Assembly: GCA_019348095.1 (NCBI GenBank)
Contig: JAHWKC010000043.1
Coordinates: forward strand, 1 to 12,226
Source: Pseudomonadota bacterium
GTDB lineage: Bacteria; Pseudomonadota; Gammaproteobacteria; Xanthomonadales; Xanthomonadaceae
Direction of reading: 5' to 3'
DNA length: 12,226 nucleotides
Positions within the stretch are counted from its first letter, which is position 1, and every line of letters starts with the position of its first letter. Of this stretch, positions 1 to 7,281 are shown piece after piece. Position numbers and translations under genes: made by a program. The notes beneath the pieces are model-generated. The model was not told the origin of the DNA, searched no databases, and was given only the letters and a program-made list of their open reading frames with translations.

Positions 1-2
1 AC

Positions 3-905
3 CATTCGCCGCTGGAGACCACCATCGCCTACGAGCAGGTGGCGGTCGAGGTAACCGCCGCGGTCGCGCAGCGCGAGCCGGACCCGTACCTGGCGCAGAC
101 GTACCGCTATGGGCTGCTGGAGGACTTCGACCACCTGTACCGCTATTCGGCGATGCTCGACCGGCTCGAGGGCAAGGACGCCAACAACATCACCCAGTGC
201 TACAGCGACCTGATGCCGGGCCGCCCTACCCTTGTCGAGCACCGCGCGCCGGAGGACGACCTGCGCACGCCGTTCGATGCCAGGGCCGCCGACCCGCTGT
301 CGAAGCTGCATGCGCTGACGATCATGGCCGCCGAGCAGCAGACCCACAATTACTACATGAACATCGGTCCGCTGTTCACCGATCCGGTGGCCCGTCAGTT
401 ATATGCGGAAATCGCTTCCATCGAAGAGCAGCACGTCACCCAGTACGAGTCCTTGCTGGATCCGGATGAAACCTTGATCGAACAATGGCTGATGCATGAA
501 GCCGCCGAAGTCTACAACTACTACGGCTGCGTGCAGCAGGAAACCGATCCCCGTATTAAAGCCATCTGGGAGCGTTTCCTCGATTACGAGCTAGGTCACT
601 TCCACTACGTATGCGAACTATTCAAGCAGCACGAGCGCCGCGATCCGGCCGAAGTCTTTCCGGGCGACCTGCCGGAGCCGATTCCCTTTGCCAGCCAGCG
701 TGACTTCGTGCGCGAAACCCTCCTGGCCGAGGTCGACTACCGCGCCATCGGTACCGAGTACAGCCAGGACGGCGAGGAAAGTGCCGCATCCATCGCCTAC
801 CGCGACTACATGAACTCGGAAGGCTCGCCGACCGAGACCGTGGCTGCGGGTTACCGCTGGATTCCCGGCACCGAGCAGGCCATGCGCCCGTCGTCATTGC
901 AGTAG
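3..905 (+). CDS. Ferritin-like (rubrerythrin-type) probable di-iron protein, 5' end missing
   Basis: The frame is open to the left edge. A GTG at 39 could start it, but coding-looking sequence continues upstream to position 3, so the true start is probably outside. Numbered from the GTG, the protein shows a four-helix di-iron pattern: E99 in a helix rich in Gln, His and Tyr; E129-x-x-H132; E154 or E157; and E184-x-x-H187. This is the usual ligand set of ferritin-like proteins (Glu, ExxH, Glu, ExxH). An extra acidic/His helix near residues 27-34 precedes it. The C-terminal 80 residues are acidic, without obvious motifs. Rubrerythrin-like proteins usually handle peroxide or iron, but there is no rubredoxin Cys4 site here, so the substrate is unknown. 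A second ferritin-like gene follows after a 44 bp gap, suggesting one operon. Fold likely; reaction not assignable. Confidence 0.8.
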   Translation, partial: HSPLETTIAYEQVAVEVTAAVAQREPDPYLAQTYRYGLLEDFDHLYRYSAMLDRLEGKDANNITQCYSDLMPGRPTLVEHRAPEDDLRTPFDARAADPLSKLHALTIMAAEQQTHNYYMNIGPLFTDPVARQLYAEIASIEEQHVTQYESLLDPDETLIEQWLMHEAAEVYNYYGCVQQETDPRIKAIWERFLDYELGHFHYVCELFKQHERRDPAEVFPGDLPEPIPFASQRDFVRETLLAEVDYRAIGTEYSQDGEESAASIAYRDYMNSEGSPTETVAAGYRWIPGTEQAMRPSSLQ

Positions 906-938
906 TCCCGCACGGCGCAATTCCGGCGCACCGGGACC

Positions 939-943
939 AGGAG
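939..943 (+). promoter_or_regulatory. Shine-Dalgarno site of the second ferritin-like gene
   Basis: AGGAG lies six bases before the ATG at 950 and fixes that start. Confidence 0.7.
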
Positions 944-949
944 AACGAG

Positions 950-1714
950 ATGGAAAACAAGACCAACGTCGGCACCAACCGCAGCGGCATCAAGATGTCG
1001 CCGATCGATTCGGACGCGCTGCTCGAGGTGACCGAGATGACCGTGCCGACCTCGCCCGGCGATGCCACCGCACTCAATACCATCCGCGCCGACTACATCG
1101 CCGACGCAGATGGCCTGGGCGCGGTGCCGCCGCCGTTGACCGTCCGCGGCGCGGCATCCAGCGCCATCGCGGGGCTTACCGGGCACCACGCCTCCGTGCT
1201 GATCGACAAGCTGGGCGAGCGGCTGGCGTTCGAGCGCGGTGGAGTGCGCCTGTACGATGCCTTCATCGGCAAGTTGGAGATGCTGCAGGGCGCGCGCAAG
1301 GGCGGCAGCAACGGCGACGGTTGGCCGCCGATGGCGACGGTGCGCAGCTTCCGCGAGCAGGAACTCGCCCATGCCCACCTTCTTGCCGACGCGCTTGAGA
1401 AGCTCGGCGCCGATCCGACCGCGCAGACCCCCTGCGCCAACCTCACCGGCATGACCAACATGGGCCTGATGCAGGCGATGAGCGATCCGCGCACCAACCT
1501 GGCGCAATCGCTGCAGGTGCTGCTGATGGCCGAGGTCGCCGACGGCGAGGGCTGGAGCGGATTGATCGCGCTGGCCAAGGATGCCGGCCAGTCGGACCTG
1601 GCGCGCCATTTCAGCCGTGCGCTGGCGGAGGAAGAACGGCATACCACCTCGGTGCGCACGTGGTACCGCGATGCCGTCGCGCAAGACGCATCGGTGGCTC
1701 CGACGCGGCATTGA
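950..1714 (+). CDS. Ferritin-like domain protein, probable di-iron site
   Basis: A 254-residue protein starting at ATG 950 with a good AGGAG site. The first 80 residues are polar and low in structure (NVGTN, Pro-rich PPPL). Residues 83-240 form a predicted four-helix bundle with the ligand pattern E95, E138-x-x-H141, E195 and E228-x-x-H231, which is the spacing of ferritin-like di-iron proteins. There is no signal peptide, membrane helix or encapsulin-targeting tail that I can recognise. It follows another ferritin-like gene on the same strand, but the two are clearly not recent duplicates: beyond the ligand pattern I see no shared stretches. Established knowledge supports the fold and metal site; any role in iron storage, peroxide removal or manganese-catalase-like chemistry is inference. 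Confidence 0.78.
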   Translation: MENKTNVGTNRSGIKMSPIDSDALLEVTEMTVPTSPGDATALNTIRADYIADADGLGAVPPPLTVRGAASSAIAGLTGHHASVLIDKLGERLAFERGGVRLYDAFIGKLEMLQGARKGGSNGDGWPPMATVRSFREQELAHAHLLADALEKLGADPTAQTPCANLTGMTNMGLMQAMSDPRTNLAQSLQVLLMAEVADGEGWSGLIALAKDAGQSDLARHFSRALAEEERHTTSVRTWYRDAVAQDASVAPTRH

Positions 1715-1734
1715 GCGGGTGTGGCAGGTTGCGT

Positions 1735-1790
1735 TCGCGGCTGAAGCCGCTCCTACAAGGCAGCCCCTGTAGGAGCGACGTAAGTCGCGA
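1735..1790. repeat. Inverted pair of GTAG-type REP palindromes
   Basis: The left half (1735-1757) read on the minus strand begins TGTAGGAGCG and contains the mini-hairpin GCGGCT-GA-AGCCGC (seen on +). The right half (1768-1790) begins TGTAGGAGCG on the plus strand and contains GCGAC-GTAA-GTCGC. The two 23-base halves match each other as inverted repeats at 19 of 23 positions, separated by 10 bases. The GTAG lead followed by a small hairpin is typical of REPs linked to RAYT (TnpA-REP) proteins in Xanthomonadaceae and Pseudomonas. The transcript could form a long hairpin that protects or ends the ferritin mRNA. Confidence 0.8.
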
Positions 1791-1875
1791 GCTCTTGGGC
1801 CAGGTCGCGAGCACGCCTGCCGCCGTCGCAGAAATCGCCCCGGAGCGCCATTCGCCGAGTCCCGGACGCAAAGCC

Positions 1876-1935
1876 CGCGACTCACGTCGCTCCTACCCGA
1901 AGGCGCCCTCTTGTAAGAGCGTCCCGACAGGCGCG
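1876..1935. repeat. Second GTAG REP with a degenerate partner
   Basis: On the minus strand 1876-1896 reads GTAGGAGCGACGTGAGTCGC and one more base, a close relative of the right half of the upstream pair. About 14 bases on, 1911-1935 (TTGTAAGAGCGTCCCGACAG...) looks like a decayed partner in the opposite orientation, giving the same paired layout as 1735-1790. Confidence 0.65.
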
Positions 1936-2040
1936 GCCCTGTGTACCGCCACCAGGGCGTCGGCCATCCGTCACCGGACCTAGACCCGGCGCTGTGCCAA
2001 GGTCGCCGGGCCGGCCGGGTCCGGCCGCCCGATCGTTTCC

Positions 2041-2784
2041 ATGCCTGCATTGAACCTGCTCACCATGAACGCCCACATGGGCTTTTCGCTGTTCAAGCGC
2101 CGCTTCGTGCTGCCTGAACTGCGCGAAGCGATCCGCAGCGTGTCGGCCGACGTGGTGTTCCTGCAGGAGGTGCTCGGCGCGCATGCGCGGCACTCGCTGC
2201 GCCACGCCAACTGGCCGCAAGGGCCGCAGTACGAATACCTGGCCGACACGATCTGGCCGCAATACGCCTATGGCCAGAATTCGGCCTACCCCGACGGCCA
2301 TCATGGCAATGCGCTGATGTCGAAGTTCCCGATCGTGCGGCAGGAGAACCGCGACGTCTCGGTGCACGGGCACGAGGGCCGCGGGTTATTGCACTGCGTG
2401 CTCGACCCGCCCGGCCAGGCCCGGCCGCTGCACGCGATCTGCGTCCACCTGGGCCTGGCCGAGGCGCACCGCCAGCACCAGCTGGAGCTGCTGTGCGAGA
2501 TGGTGCGCAGCGAAGTGCCCGACAACGCGCCGCTGATCGTCGCCGGCGACTTCAATGACTGGCGCCGGCGGGCGGACGGCGTCCTGGCGCGCTGCGACCT
2601 GCAGGAGGTGTTCGTTGCCGCGACCGGACAGGCCGCGAGGACCTTTCCCGCGCGCTGGCCGTTGCTGACGCTGGACCGCATCTACACGCGCAACCTGCGC
2701 ATCGACCGCGCGCGCGTGCTGTCGGGCCGGCCGTGGTCGCACCTGTCGGACCACACCCCGCTGCTGGCCGGGGTGCGCGCATGA
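2041..2784 (+). CDS. ybhP: Endonuclease/exonuclease/phosphatase (EEP) family hydrolase, YbhP-like
   Basis: A 247-residue metal-dependent hydrolase of the EEP (DNase I-like) fold. Conserved residues are in the family order: N10, the metal-binding E43 in LQEV, GNALMSKFP at 89-97, H136 in CVHLGL, AGDFND at 168-173, LDRIY at 211-215, and the catalytic SDHTP at 236-240. There is no signal peptide. The start is ATG 2041: an in-frame TAG lies at 1981 and no other start codon falls between. Its ribosome site is poor. The stop overlaps the start of the cardiolipin synthase gene as ATGA. In Escherichia coli the YbhP homologue sits with clsB (ybhO) and ybhN, which is exactly the order family found here. 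Its true substrate (nucleic acid, phospholipid headgroup or other phosphodiester) is not established from sequence. Confidence 0.88.
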   Translation: MPALNLLTMNAHMGFSLFKRRFVLPELREAIRSVSADVVFLQEVLGAHARHSLRHANWPQGPQYEYLADTIWPQYAYGQNSAYPDGHHGNALMSKFPIVRQENRDVSVHGHEGRGLLHCVLDPPGQARPLHAICVHLGLAEAHRQHQLELLCEMVRSEVPDNAPLIVAGDFNDWRRRADGVLARCDLQEVFVAATGQAARTFPARWPLLTLDRIYTRNLRIDRARVLSGRPWSHLSDHTPLLAGVRA

Positions 2785-4025
2785 GCCGCGGTGCTCCGGG
2801 CATCCGCGGCGACGGCGACGACGACGCGAATTGGCGCAGCGGCAATCGCGTGCGCCTGCTGGAGAACGGCGAGGCGTTCTTCGCTGCGGTCTTCGAAGCC
2901 ATCGCGCAGGCCAGTGAGGAGGTGCTGCTGGAGACCTTCATCCTGTTCGAGGACAAGGTCGGCTGCACGCTGCAGCAACACCTGATCGCCGCGGCCATGC
3001 GTGGCGTGCGGGTCGAGGTGCTGGTCGACAGCTGGGGTTCGCCGGATCTATCGGCGGCCTACCTGTCAGCCCTGACCCGCGCCGGGGTGCGGTTCCGGGT
3101 GTTCGACCCGCACCGCAGGTTTCTCGGCAAGCGCCTGCACATGTTCCGCCGCATGCACCGCAAGATCGTGGTGGTCGACGCCACGCGCGCTTTCGTCGGT
3201 GGCATCAACTATTCGGTCGATCACCTGGAGGAACTCGGGGTGAACTCCAAGCAGGATTACAGCGTGGAGCTCCAGGGTCCGGTGGTCAGCGACATCCGCG
3301 ACCTGGTGCAGTCGGCGATCGACTCGCGCGGCACCGGCGAATCCTGGCGGCCCCGGGCGCAGGCCGATGACGCCCAGCCGCGCGCCGGCGAGGCCGAGGT
3401 GCTGTTCGCGGTGCGCGACAACGGCCCCCACAGCACCTCCATCGAGGACCAGTACCGGCATTCGATCCGGCAGGCGCGCGAGCAGATCGTCATCGCCAAC
3501 GCCTATTTCTGCCCCGGCTATGGCCTGCTGCGCGAGTTGCGCGATGCAGCGCAGCGCGGGGTGCGGGTGACTCTGGTCCTGCAGGGGCAGGCGGACATGG
3601 CGATCGCGCAGTTCGCGGCCCGCTCGCTGTACCGCATGCTGATGGCCAGCGGCATCGAGATCTGCGAGTACCACGAGCGCCAGTTCCACGGAAAGGTCGC
3701 GCTGATCGATGGCGAGTGGGCCACGGTCGGCTCCAGCAACCTGGACCCGCTGAGCCTCTCGTTGAACCTGGAGGCCAATGTCTTCATCCGTGACGCGAGC
3801 TTCAACCGGCAGCTGCGTGACCATCTCTCGCGCCTGATGCACGCGCACTGCCACAAGATCGACACCGGGCCGGTACCGCCGCACCGCAGGTGGCATGCGC
3901 TGGTCGCGCCGGTGGTGTACCACTTCCTGCGGCGCTTCCCGGCCTGGGCCGGACTGCTGCCGGCGCATACGCCGAGGAAGCTGGCCTCGCCAGCGCCGGC
4001 GGCCGGCACCGATGCGAGTGGCTGA
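2781..4025 (+). CDS. clsB: Cardiolipin synthase B (phospholipase D family)
   Basis: A 414-residue phospholipase D-superfamily enzyme with two HKD motifs: H126-x-K128-x4-D133 (MHRKIVVVD, followed by FVGGINYS) and H303-x-K305-x4-D310 (HGKVALID, followed by GSSNLDPLS). The spacing, length and lack of N-terminal membrane helices fit ClsB rather than ClsA, which carries two such helices. ClsB transfers phosphatidyl groups to make cardiolipin from phosphatidylglycerol at the inner membrane. I chose ATG 2781 because it overlaps the upstream stop as ATGA, implying translational coupling; an earlier in-frame GTG at 2733 would lie deep inside the ybhP gene. Its 3' end overlaps the ybhN start by 14 bases. 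Cytoplasmic and membrane-associated. The C-terminal 45 residues are basic and Pro/Ala-rich. Confidence 0.93.
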   Translation: MSRGAPGIRGDGDDDANWRSGNRVRLLENGEAFFAAVFEAIAQASEEVLLETFILFEDKVGCTLQQHLIAAAMRGVRVEVLVDSWGSPDLSAAYLSALTRAGVRFRVFDPHRRFLGKRLHMFRRMHRKIVVVDATRAFVGGINYSVDHLEELGVNSKQDYSVELQGPVVSDIRDLVQSAIDSRGTGESWRPRAQADDAQPRAGEAEVLFAVRDNGPHSTSIEDQYRHSIRQAREQIVIANAYFCPGYGLLRELRDAAQRGVRVTLVLQGQADMAIAQFAARSLYRMLMASGIEICEYHERQFHGKVALIDGEWATVGSSNLDPLSLSLNLEANVFIRDASFNRQLRDHLSRLMHAHCHKIDTGPVPPHRRWHALVAPVVYHFLRRFPAWAGLLPAHTPRKLASPAPAAGTDASG

Positions 4026-4971
4026 GGTGGCGGGCGACCGCCGGTGGCGCAAGCACCTGGCGGCGATCGTGGCCGCGGTCTTCCTGCTGGTCGTGGCGGT
4101 GCTGCTGGTGCGTTATGCACGCACGCTCGACTGGGCCGAGGTGAGCGCCGCGCTGGCCGGCTATGGCGCGGCGCAAGTCGCTGCGGCCGGCGTGGGGGTC
4201 GCGCTCAGCTACCTGCTCTACGGCAGCTACGACCTGGCCGCTCGCGCCTACAGCGGGCATTGCCTCTCGCGTCGGCGCGTGGTGCTGATCGCATTCATCA
4301 GCTATGCGTTCAATCTCAACCTCGGTGCGCTGGTCGGCGCAGCGGGCTTCCGCTACCGGCTGTACTCGCGCTCGGGGCTGGACGCGGCCACCATCGGCCG
4401 CATCTTCGGCTTCAGCGTGGTCGCCAACTGGACCGGATACGCGCTGCTGGGCGGGGCATTGTTCGCGCTGGGCCTGGTGGCACTGCCACCGGGATGGGAA
4501 CTGGGCACCGCCGGTTTGCGCGTGGTCGGCATTGCGATGTTGATCGCGGTGACCGCCTACATGGTCGGCTGCGCGTTATGGCCACGGCGCGAGTGGACCG
4601 TGCGCGGGCACTCCATCCAGCTGCCGTCGTTCCGGCTTGCCTTGCTGCAGGTGTTGCTGTCGGCGGCCAACTGGCTGGTCATCGCGGCGATCCTGGATGC
4701 ACTGCTGCCGGCCGGCATCCCCTACCCCACCGTGCTGGGTGTGCTGCTGCTCGGCGCGGTCGCCGCGGCGGCCACTCACGTGCCTGCCGGGCTAGGGGTG
4801 CTGGAGGCGACGTTCCTAGGACTGCTCGGTGCGAGCATCGGCCAGGCCGAGGTGCTGGCTGCACTTCTAGCGTATCGGGCGCTGTACTACCTGGGCCCGC
4901 TGCTGCTCGCCATCGCGATGTATCTCGGCTTCGAAGCCAGGGCCAGGGGGCGCTCGCCCGCGGAGCGTTGA
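4012..4971 (+). CDS. ybhN: YbhN/UPF0104-type integral membrane protein (LPG synthase-like TM region)
   Basis: A 319-residue polytopic membrane protein. Hydrophobic segments lie near residues 16-34, 54-71, 88-110, 132-158, 168-190, 208-232, 238-256, 262-275 and 282-306. Family signatures of the lysylphosphatidylglycerol-synthase-like transmembrane region are visible: FNLNLGALVGAAGFRYRLYS at 100-119 and HVPAGLGVLEATFLGLLG at 256-273. The soluble aminoacyl-transferase domain of true MprF is absent. The start ATG 4012 lies inside the end of clsB, 14 bases before its stop end; GTG 4018 is an alternative. Being the last gene of a ybhP-clsB-ybhN operon suggests a job in phospholipid metabolism or movement across the inner membrane. 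That role is inference, as the family remains poorly characterised. Confidence 0.87.
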   Translation: MRVAEVAGDRRWRKHLAAIVAAVFLLVVAVLLVRYARTLDWAEVSAALAGYGAAQVAAAGVGVALSYLLYGSYDLAARAYSGHCLSRRRVVLIAFISYAFNLNLGALVGAAGFRYRLYSRSGLDAATIGRIFGFSVVANWTGYALLGGALFALGLVALPPGWELGTAGLRVVGIAMLIAVTAYMVGCALWPRREWTVRGHSIQLPSFRLALLQVLLSAANWLVIAAILDALLPAGIPYPTVLGVLLLGAVAAAATHVPAGLGVLEATFLGLLGASIGQAEVLAALLAYRALYYLGPLLLAIAMYLGFEARARGRSPAER

Positions 4972-5072
4972 TGCCACGGCGCAGATCGGCGCGCGAGCGG
5001 ATTCTTTCCTGCGTTCAGGACGATAGATTGGAGCGCGCCTGGCTCAACGGCGTTGCGGCAACCGGCTTTTGA

Positions 5073-5115
5073 TCGCGGCTGAAGCCGCTCCTACACGCAG
5101 GCCGTCCGCGACGGC
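5073..5115. repeat. GTAG REP and adjacent hairpin between convergent genes
   Basis: Positions 5073-5095 are identical to the REP half at 1735-1757 (ending CCGCTCCTACA, with the GCGGCT-GA-AGCCGC hairpin). Beside it, 5101-5115 forms a perfect hairpin GCCGTC-CGC-GACGGC two bases beyond the minus-strand esterase stop. Sitting between the ends of two convergent operons, both could act as transcript 3' structures. There is no U-run, so a classical intrinsic terminator is not claimed. Confidence 0.75.
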
Positions 5116-5116
5116 T

Positions 5117-6478
5117 CTAAAGGCCGAACGGCCACGTGTCAGGCATGCCCTCGCCTGCGCCTGCAGCGTCGGCGTGGTCCAGCGGTTCGATCGCGCGGGT
5201 GCGGTCGAACCAGACATAGGCATCGAACTGCAGCGGCAAGGTGGCATGGACGTAGTGGCTCCAGCGCTCGGTACCGGGCAGGTAGATCACGCCGATGAAG
5301 CGCTGCAGCCGCGGCTGCAACAGGGCCTCGCGCAACTCGGGGTGGCGGCCTTCGCGCAGGTCGACCAGGCAGGCGGCGTGCCCGGCGTCATGGAAGGCAC
5401 GCTCAACGCTGCCCGGCAGCGATGGGTTGATCGGCATCACCTGCATCGGCGCGCCCCAGTCGCTGGCGGCCGCCACCGTGCCGTCGTGCGTACCGAAGCC
5501 GACCAGCGCGGCACGGTCGCCGAACTCTTCGCGGCACAGCTGCCCGATGTTCAGCTCGTCGCGCAGGCGCCCCATGTCGGTATGACGCGCATCGCCGATG
5601 TGCGAATTGTGTGCCCAGACCACCGCCTTGCGGTCCGGGTCGCCATCGAGCAGCTGCATCAGGGTGTCGAACATGTGGCGGTCGCGCAGGTTCCACGACT
5701 CGGCCGCGCCGTAGTACATCGCCCGGTAGTAGGCTTCGGCGTTGCTGACCAGGCGCGCGTTCTGGGTGGCGTCGAACAGGCCGTCGTGGAGCGCATCGTG
5801 GCGCGTGCCGTCGCCGCCGCGCTGATGGTCCCCGAGCTGGCGTTGCAGCAGCTCGCCCAGCATGTCGAGCACGGCCTGCTCGCAGGCCGCATGCCCCGTA
5901 CTCAGTGCCATCCGCCCGTATTCGGCCGGCTCACCGGCCCAGGGCGTAAGGCAGCCGTAGTGCTTGCGTGCCAGGCGCGCGGCATCGGGGTCGACCCGCT
6001 CCAGGTATTCGATCACCGCGCGGATCGAGCCGTACATGCTGTACAGATCGAGTCCGTGGAAGCCTGCCTGGGCGGCCGGGTCGCGACCGGCGTTGTGCGC
6101 ACGCAGCCAGCGTACGAAGGTCGCGACCTCGCGATTCCGCCACATCCACGTGGGAAAGCGCTGGAACGGAGGCTCGGCGCCCGGCCGCGGCGGCAGATGG
6201 CGGACGTGTCGATGTATCGATGCCGCGTCGGGCCAGTCGGCCTCGACCGCGACGATGTTGAAGCCATGCTGCTCGATCAGCCGTCGGGTGATCGCATCAC
6301 GCGCGCGGTAGAACTCGGACGTGCCGTGACTGGCCTCGCCCAGCAGCACCACACGGGCATCGTCGAACCGGTCGAAGGCCTGGCCGAACGCGCCATCCCC
6401 CGAGCCGCCGTCCGCCGCCGCCGTGCCTCCCGGCAACCCGGGCAAGGGATCGGCCGCAGCGCGGATCAAGTCGCTCAC
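5117..6478 (-). CDS. Erythromycin esterase family hydrolase
   Basis: A 453-residue protein of the EreA/EreB-like superfamily. Hallmarks: GEASHGTSEF at 47-56 with the presumed catalytic H51, E79-A-D-W at 79-82, the HGLDLYSMYG block at 141-150, and WAHNSH at 288-293. Most members of this family are chromosomal hydrolases of unknown substrate, so macrolide resistance must not be assumed. The start is inferred as GTG 6478, which overlaps the stop of the upstream pcm gene as GTGA; GTG 6484 is also possible, and neither has a clear ribosome site, which fits coupling. The frame stays open up to 6751, but that part lies inside pcm and looks like shadow. No signal peptide is visible, so it is probably cytoplasmic. 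Pairing with a pcm gene suggests a role in repair or detoxification rather than antibiotic defence (inference). Confidence 0.85.
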   Translation of the reverse strand: MSDLIRAAADPLPGLPGGTAAADGGSGDGAFGQAFDRFDDARVVLLGEASHGTSEFYRARDAITRRLIEQHGFNIVAVEADWPDAASIHRHVRHLPPRPGAEPPFQRFPTWMWRNREVATFVRWLRAHNAGRDPAAQAGFHGLDLYSMYGSIRAVIEYLERVDPDAARLARKHYGCLTPWAGEPAEYGRMALSTGHAACEQAVLDMLGELLQRQLGDHQRGGDGTRHDALHDGLFDATQNARLVSNAEAYYRAMYYGAAESWNLRDRHMFDTLMQLLDGDPDRKAVVWAHNSHIGDARHTDMGRLRDELNIGQLCREEFGDRAALVGFGTHDGTVAAASDWGAPMQVMPINPSLPGSVERAFHDAGHAACLVDLREGRHPELREALLQPRLQRFIGVIYLPGTERWSHYVHATLPLQFDAYVWFDRTRAIEPLDHADAAGAGEGMPDTWPFGL

Positions 6479-7161
6479 GTCCACGGCGTGCCACTCGGTG
6501 ACCGTTTCGCTGGCGCGTCGTCCCAGCCGTGCTTGCCGATCAACGGCACGAACATCACCCCACCAAGGTCCACCTGCTCGTAACGGTCGTCCTCGCAGCG
6601 GGTGACCTTGACCAGCCGCTGTGCACTGCTCCTGTCGCCGACCGGCATGACCAGGCGTCCGCCTATGACCAGCTGCTCGCGCAGCAACTGCGGCACCCTC
6701 GGGCCGCCGGCGGCCGCCAGGATCGCGTCGAACGGGGCCTGCTCGGGCCAACCGCCGGTGCCGTCATCGGTCCGGACCTCGATGTTGTCGTAGCCGAGCC
6801 CGGCGAATCGCTGCCGCGCGAGCGTGGCCAGTTCGGGCAGCCGCTCGATCGTATAGACCCGCTGCGCGATTGCGCCCATCACCGCCGCCGCGTAGCCCGA
6901 GCCGGTACCGATCTCCAGCACCCGTTCGCCCGGCGCCAGCCGGGCGGCGTCGATCATCAACGCGACGATGTAGGGCTGCGAGATGGTCTGGCCACCTTCG
7001 ATCGGCAGCGCCGAGTCCTCGTAGGCATATTCGCGTACCTCGGCCGGCACGAACCGCTCGCGCGGGACCACGCGCATCGCCTGGAGCAGGTGCCGGTCAC
7101 CCAGTCCGCGCCGCGCGATCTGGTACTCCACCATTTGCTCGCGTTGTTCGGTGGCATCCAT
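6475..7161 (-). CDS. pcm: Protein-L-isoaspartate O-methyltransferase
   Basis: A 228-residue SAM-dependent methyltransferase that starts repair of isoaspartyl residues in aged proteins. Family motifs are present: the substrate-side block GGQTISQPYIVALM at 56-69, SAM motif I VLEIGTGSGY at 81-90, TIERLPEL at 104-111 (post-I acidic residue), APFDAILAAAGGP at 142-154, and GGRLVMPVGD at 167-176. The length is close to other Pcm proteins, with an extended tail of about 15 polar residues overlapping the next gene. I chose ATG 7161; the in-frame ATG 7191 would add ten residues without homology appeal. No strong ribosome site precedes either. It is first in a two-gene operon with the esterase-family hydrolase. 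Confidence 0.9.
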   Translation of the reverse strand: MDATEQREQMVEYQIARRGLGDRHLLQAMRVVPRERFVPAEVREYAYEDSALPIEGGQTISQPYIVALMIDAARLAPGERVLEIGTGSGYAAAVMGAIAQRVYTIERLPELATLARQRFAGLGYDNIEVRTDDGTGGWPEQAPFDAILAAAGGPRVPQLLREQLVIGGRLVMPVGDRSSAQRLVKVTRCEDDRYEQVDLGGVMFVPLIGKHGWDDAPAKRSPSGTPWT

Positions 7162-7190
7162 TGGTGAGCGCCAGAGGTACCACGTGATCA

Positions 7191-7219
7191 TGGATCAGGT
7201 GCAATGAAACAGGCGTCAA
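7191..7219 (-). promoter_or_regulatory. Weak candidate promoter for the pcm operon
   Basis: Read on the minus strand, TTGACG (7214-7219) is a good -35 element, but the hexamer 17 bases on (GATCCA, 7191-7196) is a poor -10. If real, transcription would begin near 7184, about 20 bases before the chosen ATG. Low confidence. Confidence 0.22.
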
Positions 7220-7281
7220 GCTGGGGCGTGTCGTGGTTGCTGCGGCCGTTGCTCCAAGAGAAAAACCCACGAAAGAGTTTC

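Larger units (their letters stand above)
1715..2040. other. Intergenic stretch of 326 bases with REP palindromes
   Basis: No credible gene lies here; the open frames crossing it are shadows. It holds an inverted pair of GTAG-type REPs at 1735-1790, another REP at 1876-1896 with a degenerate partner at 1911-1935, and a very GC-rich imperfect palindrome at about 2007-2031 just before the next start codon. It must hold the promoter of the ybhP-clsB-ybhN operon unless that operon is read through from the ferritin genes, but I see no convincing -35/-10 pair. Confidence 0.6.

Noticed and set aside
1721..1731. TGGCAGGTTGC after the second ferritin-like gene as a sigma-54 promoter
   Set aside because: The spacing between GG and GC is four bases too short.
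851..2050. Minus-strand open frame (399 codons) across the second ferritin-like gene and the REP region
   Set aside because: It overlaps a gene with di-iron motifs and runs through REP palindromes; composition is shadow-like.
4044..5072. Plus-strand open frame (342 codons) overlapping ybhN in another frame
   Set aside because: Arg/Gly/Ala-rich with no motifs; the ybhN frame has transmembrane pattern and family signatures.
4971..5072. 33-codon frame starting at an ATG that overlaps the ybhN stop
   Set aside because: Start overlap is attractive, but the product (RRRSARERILSCVQDD...) is basic, ends at a REP and has no recognisable feature.
5117..6478. Macrolide resistance gene
   Set aside because: The erythromycin-esterase family is broad and mostly of unknown function; the pcm neighbour and lack of mobile elements argue against a resistance claim.
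5069..6583. Long plus-strand open frame (504 codons) opposite the esterase gene
   Set aside because: It is rich in Arg, Val and Gln without any domain, and the opposite strand carries clear esterase motifs. Such long antisense frames are expected in GC-rich coding DNA.
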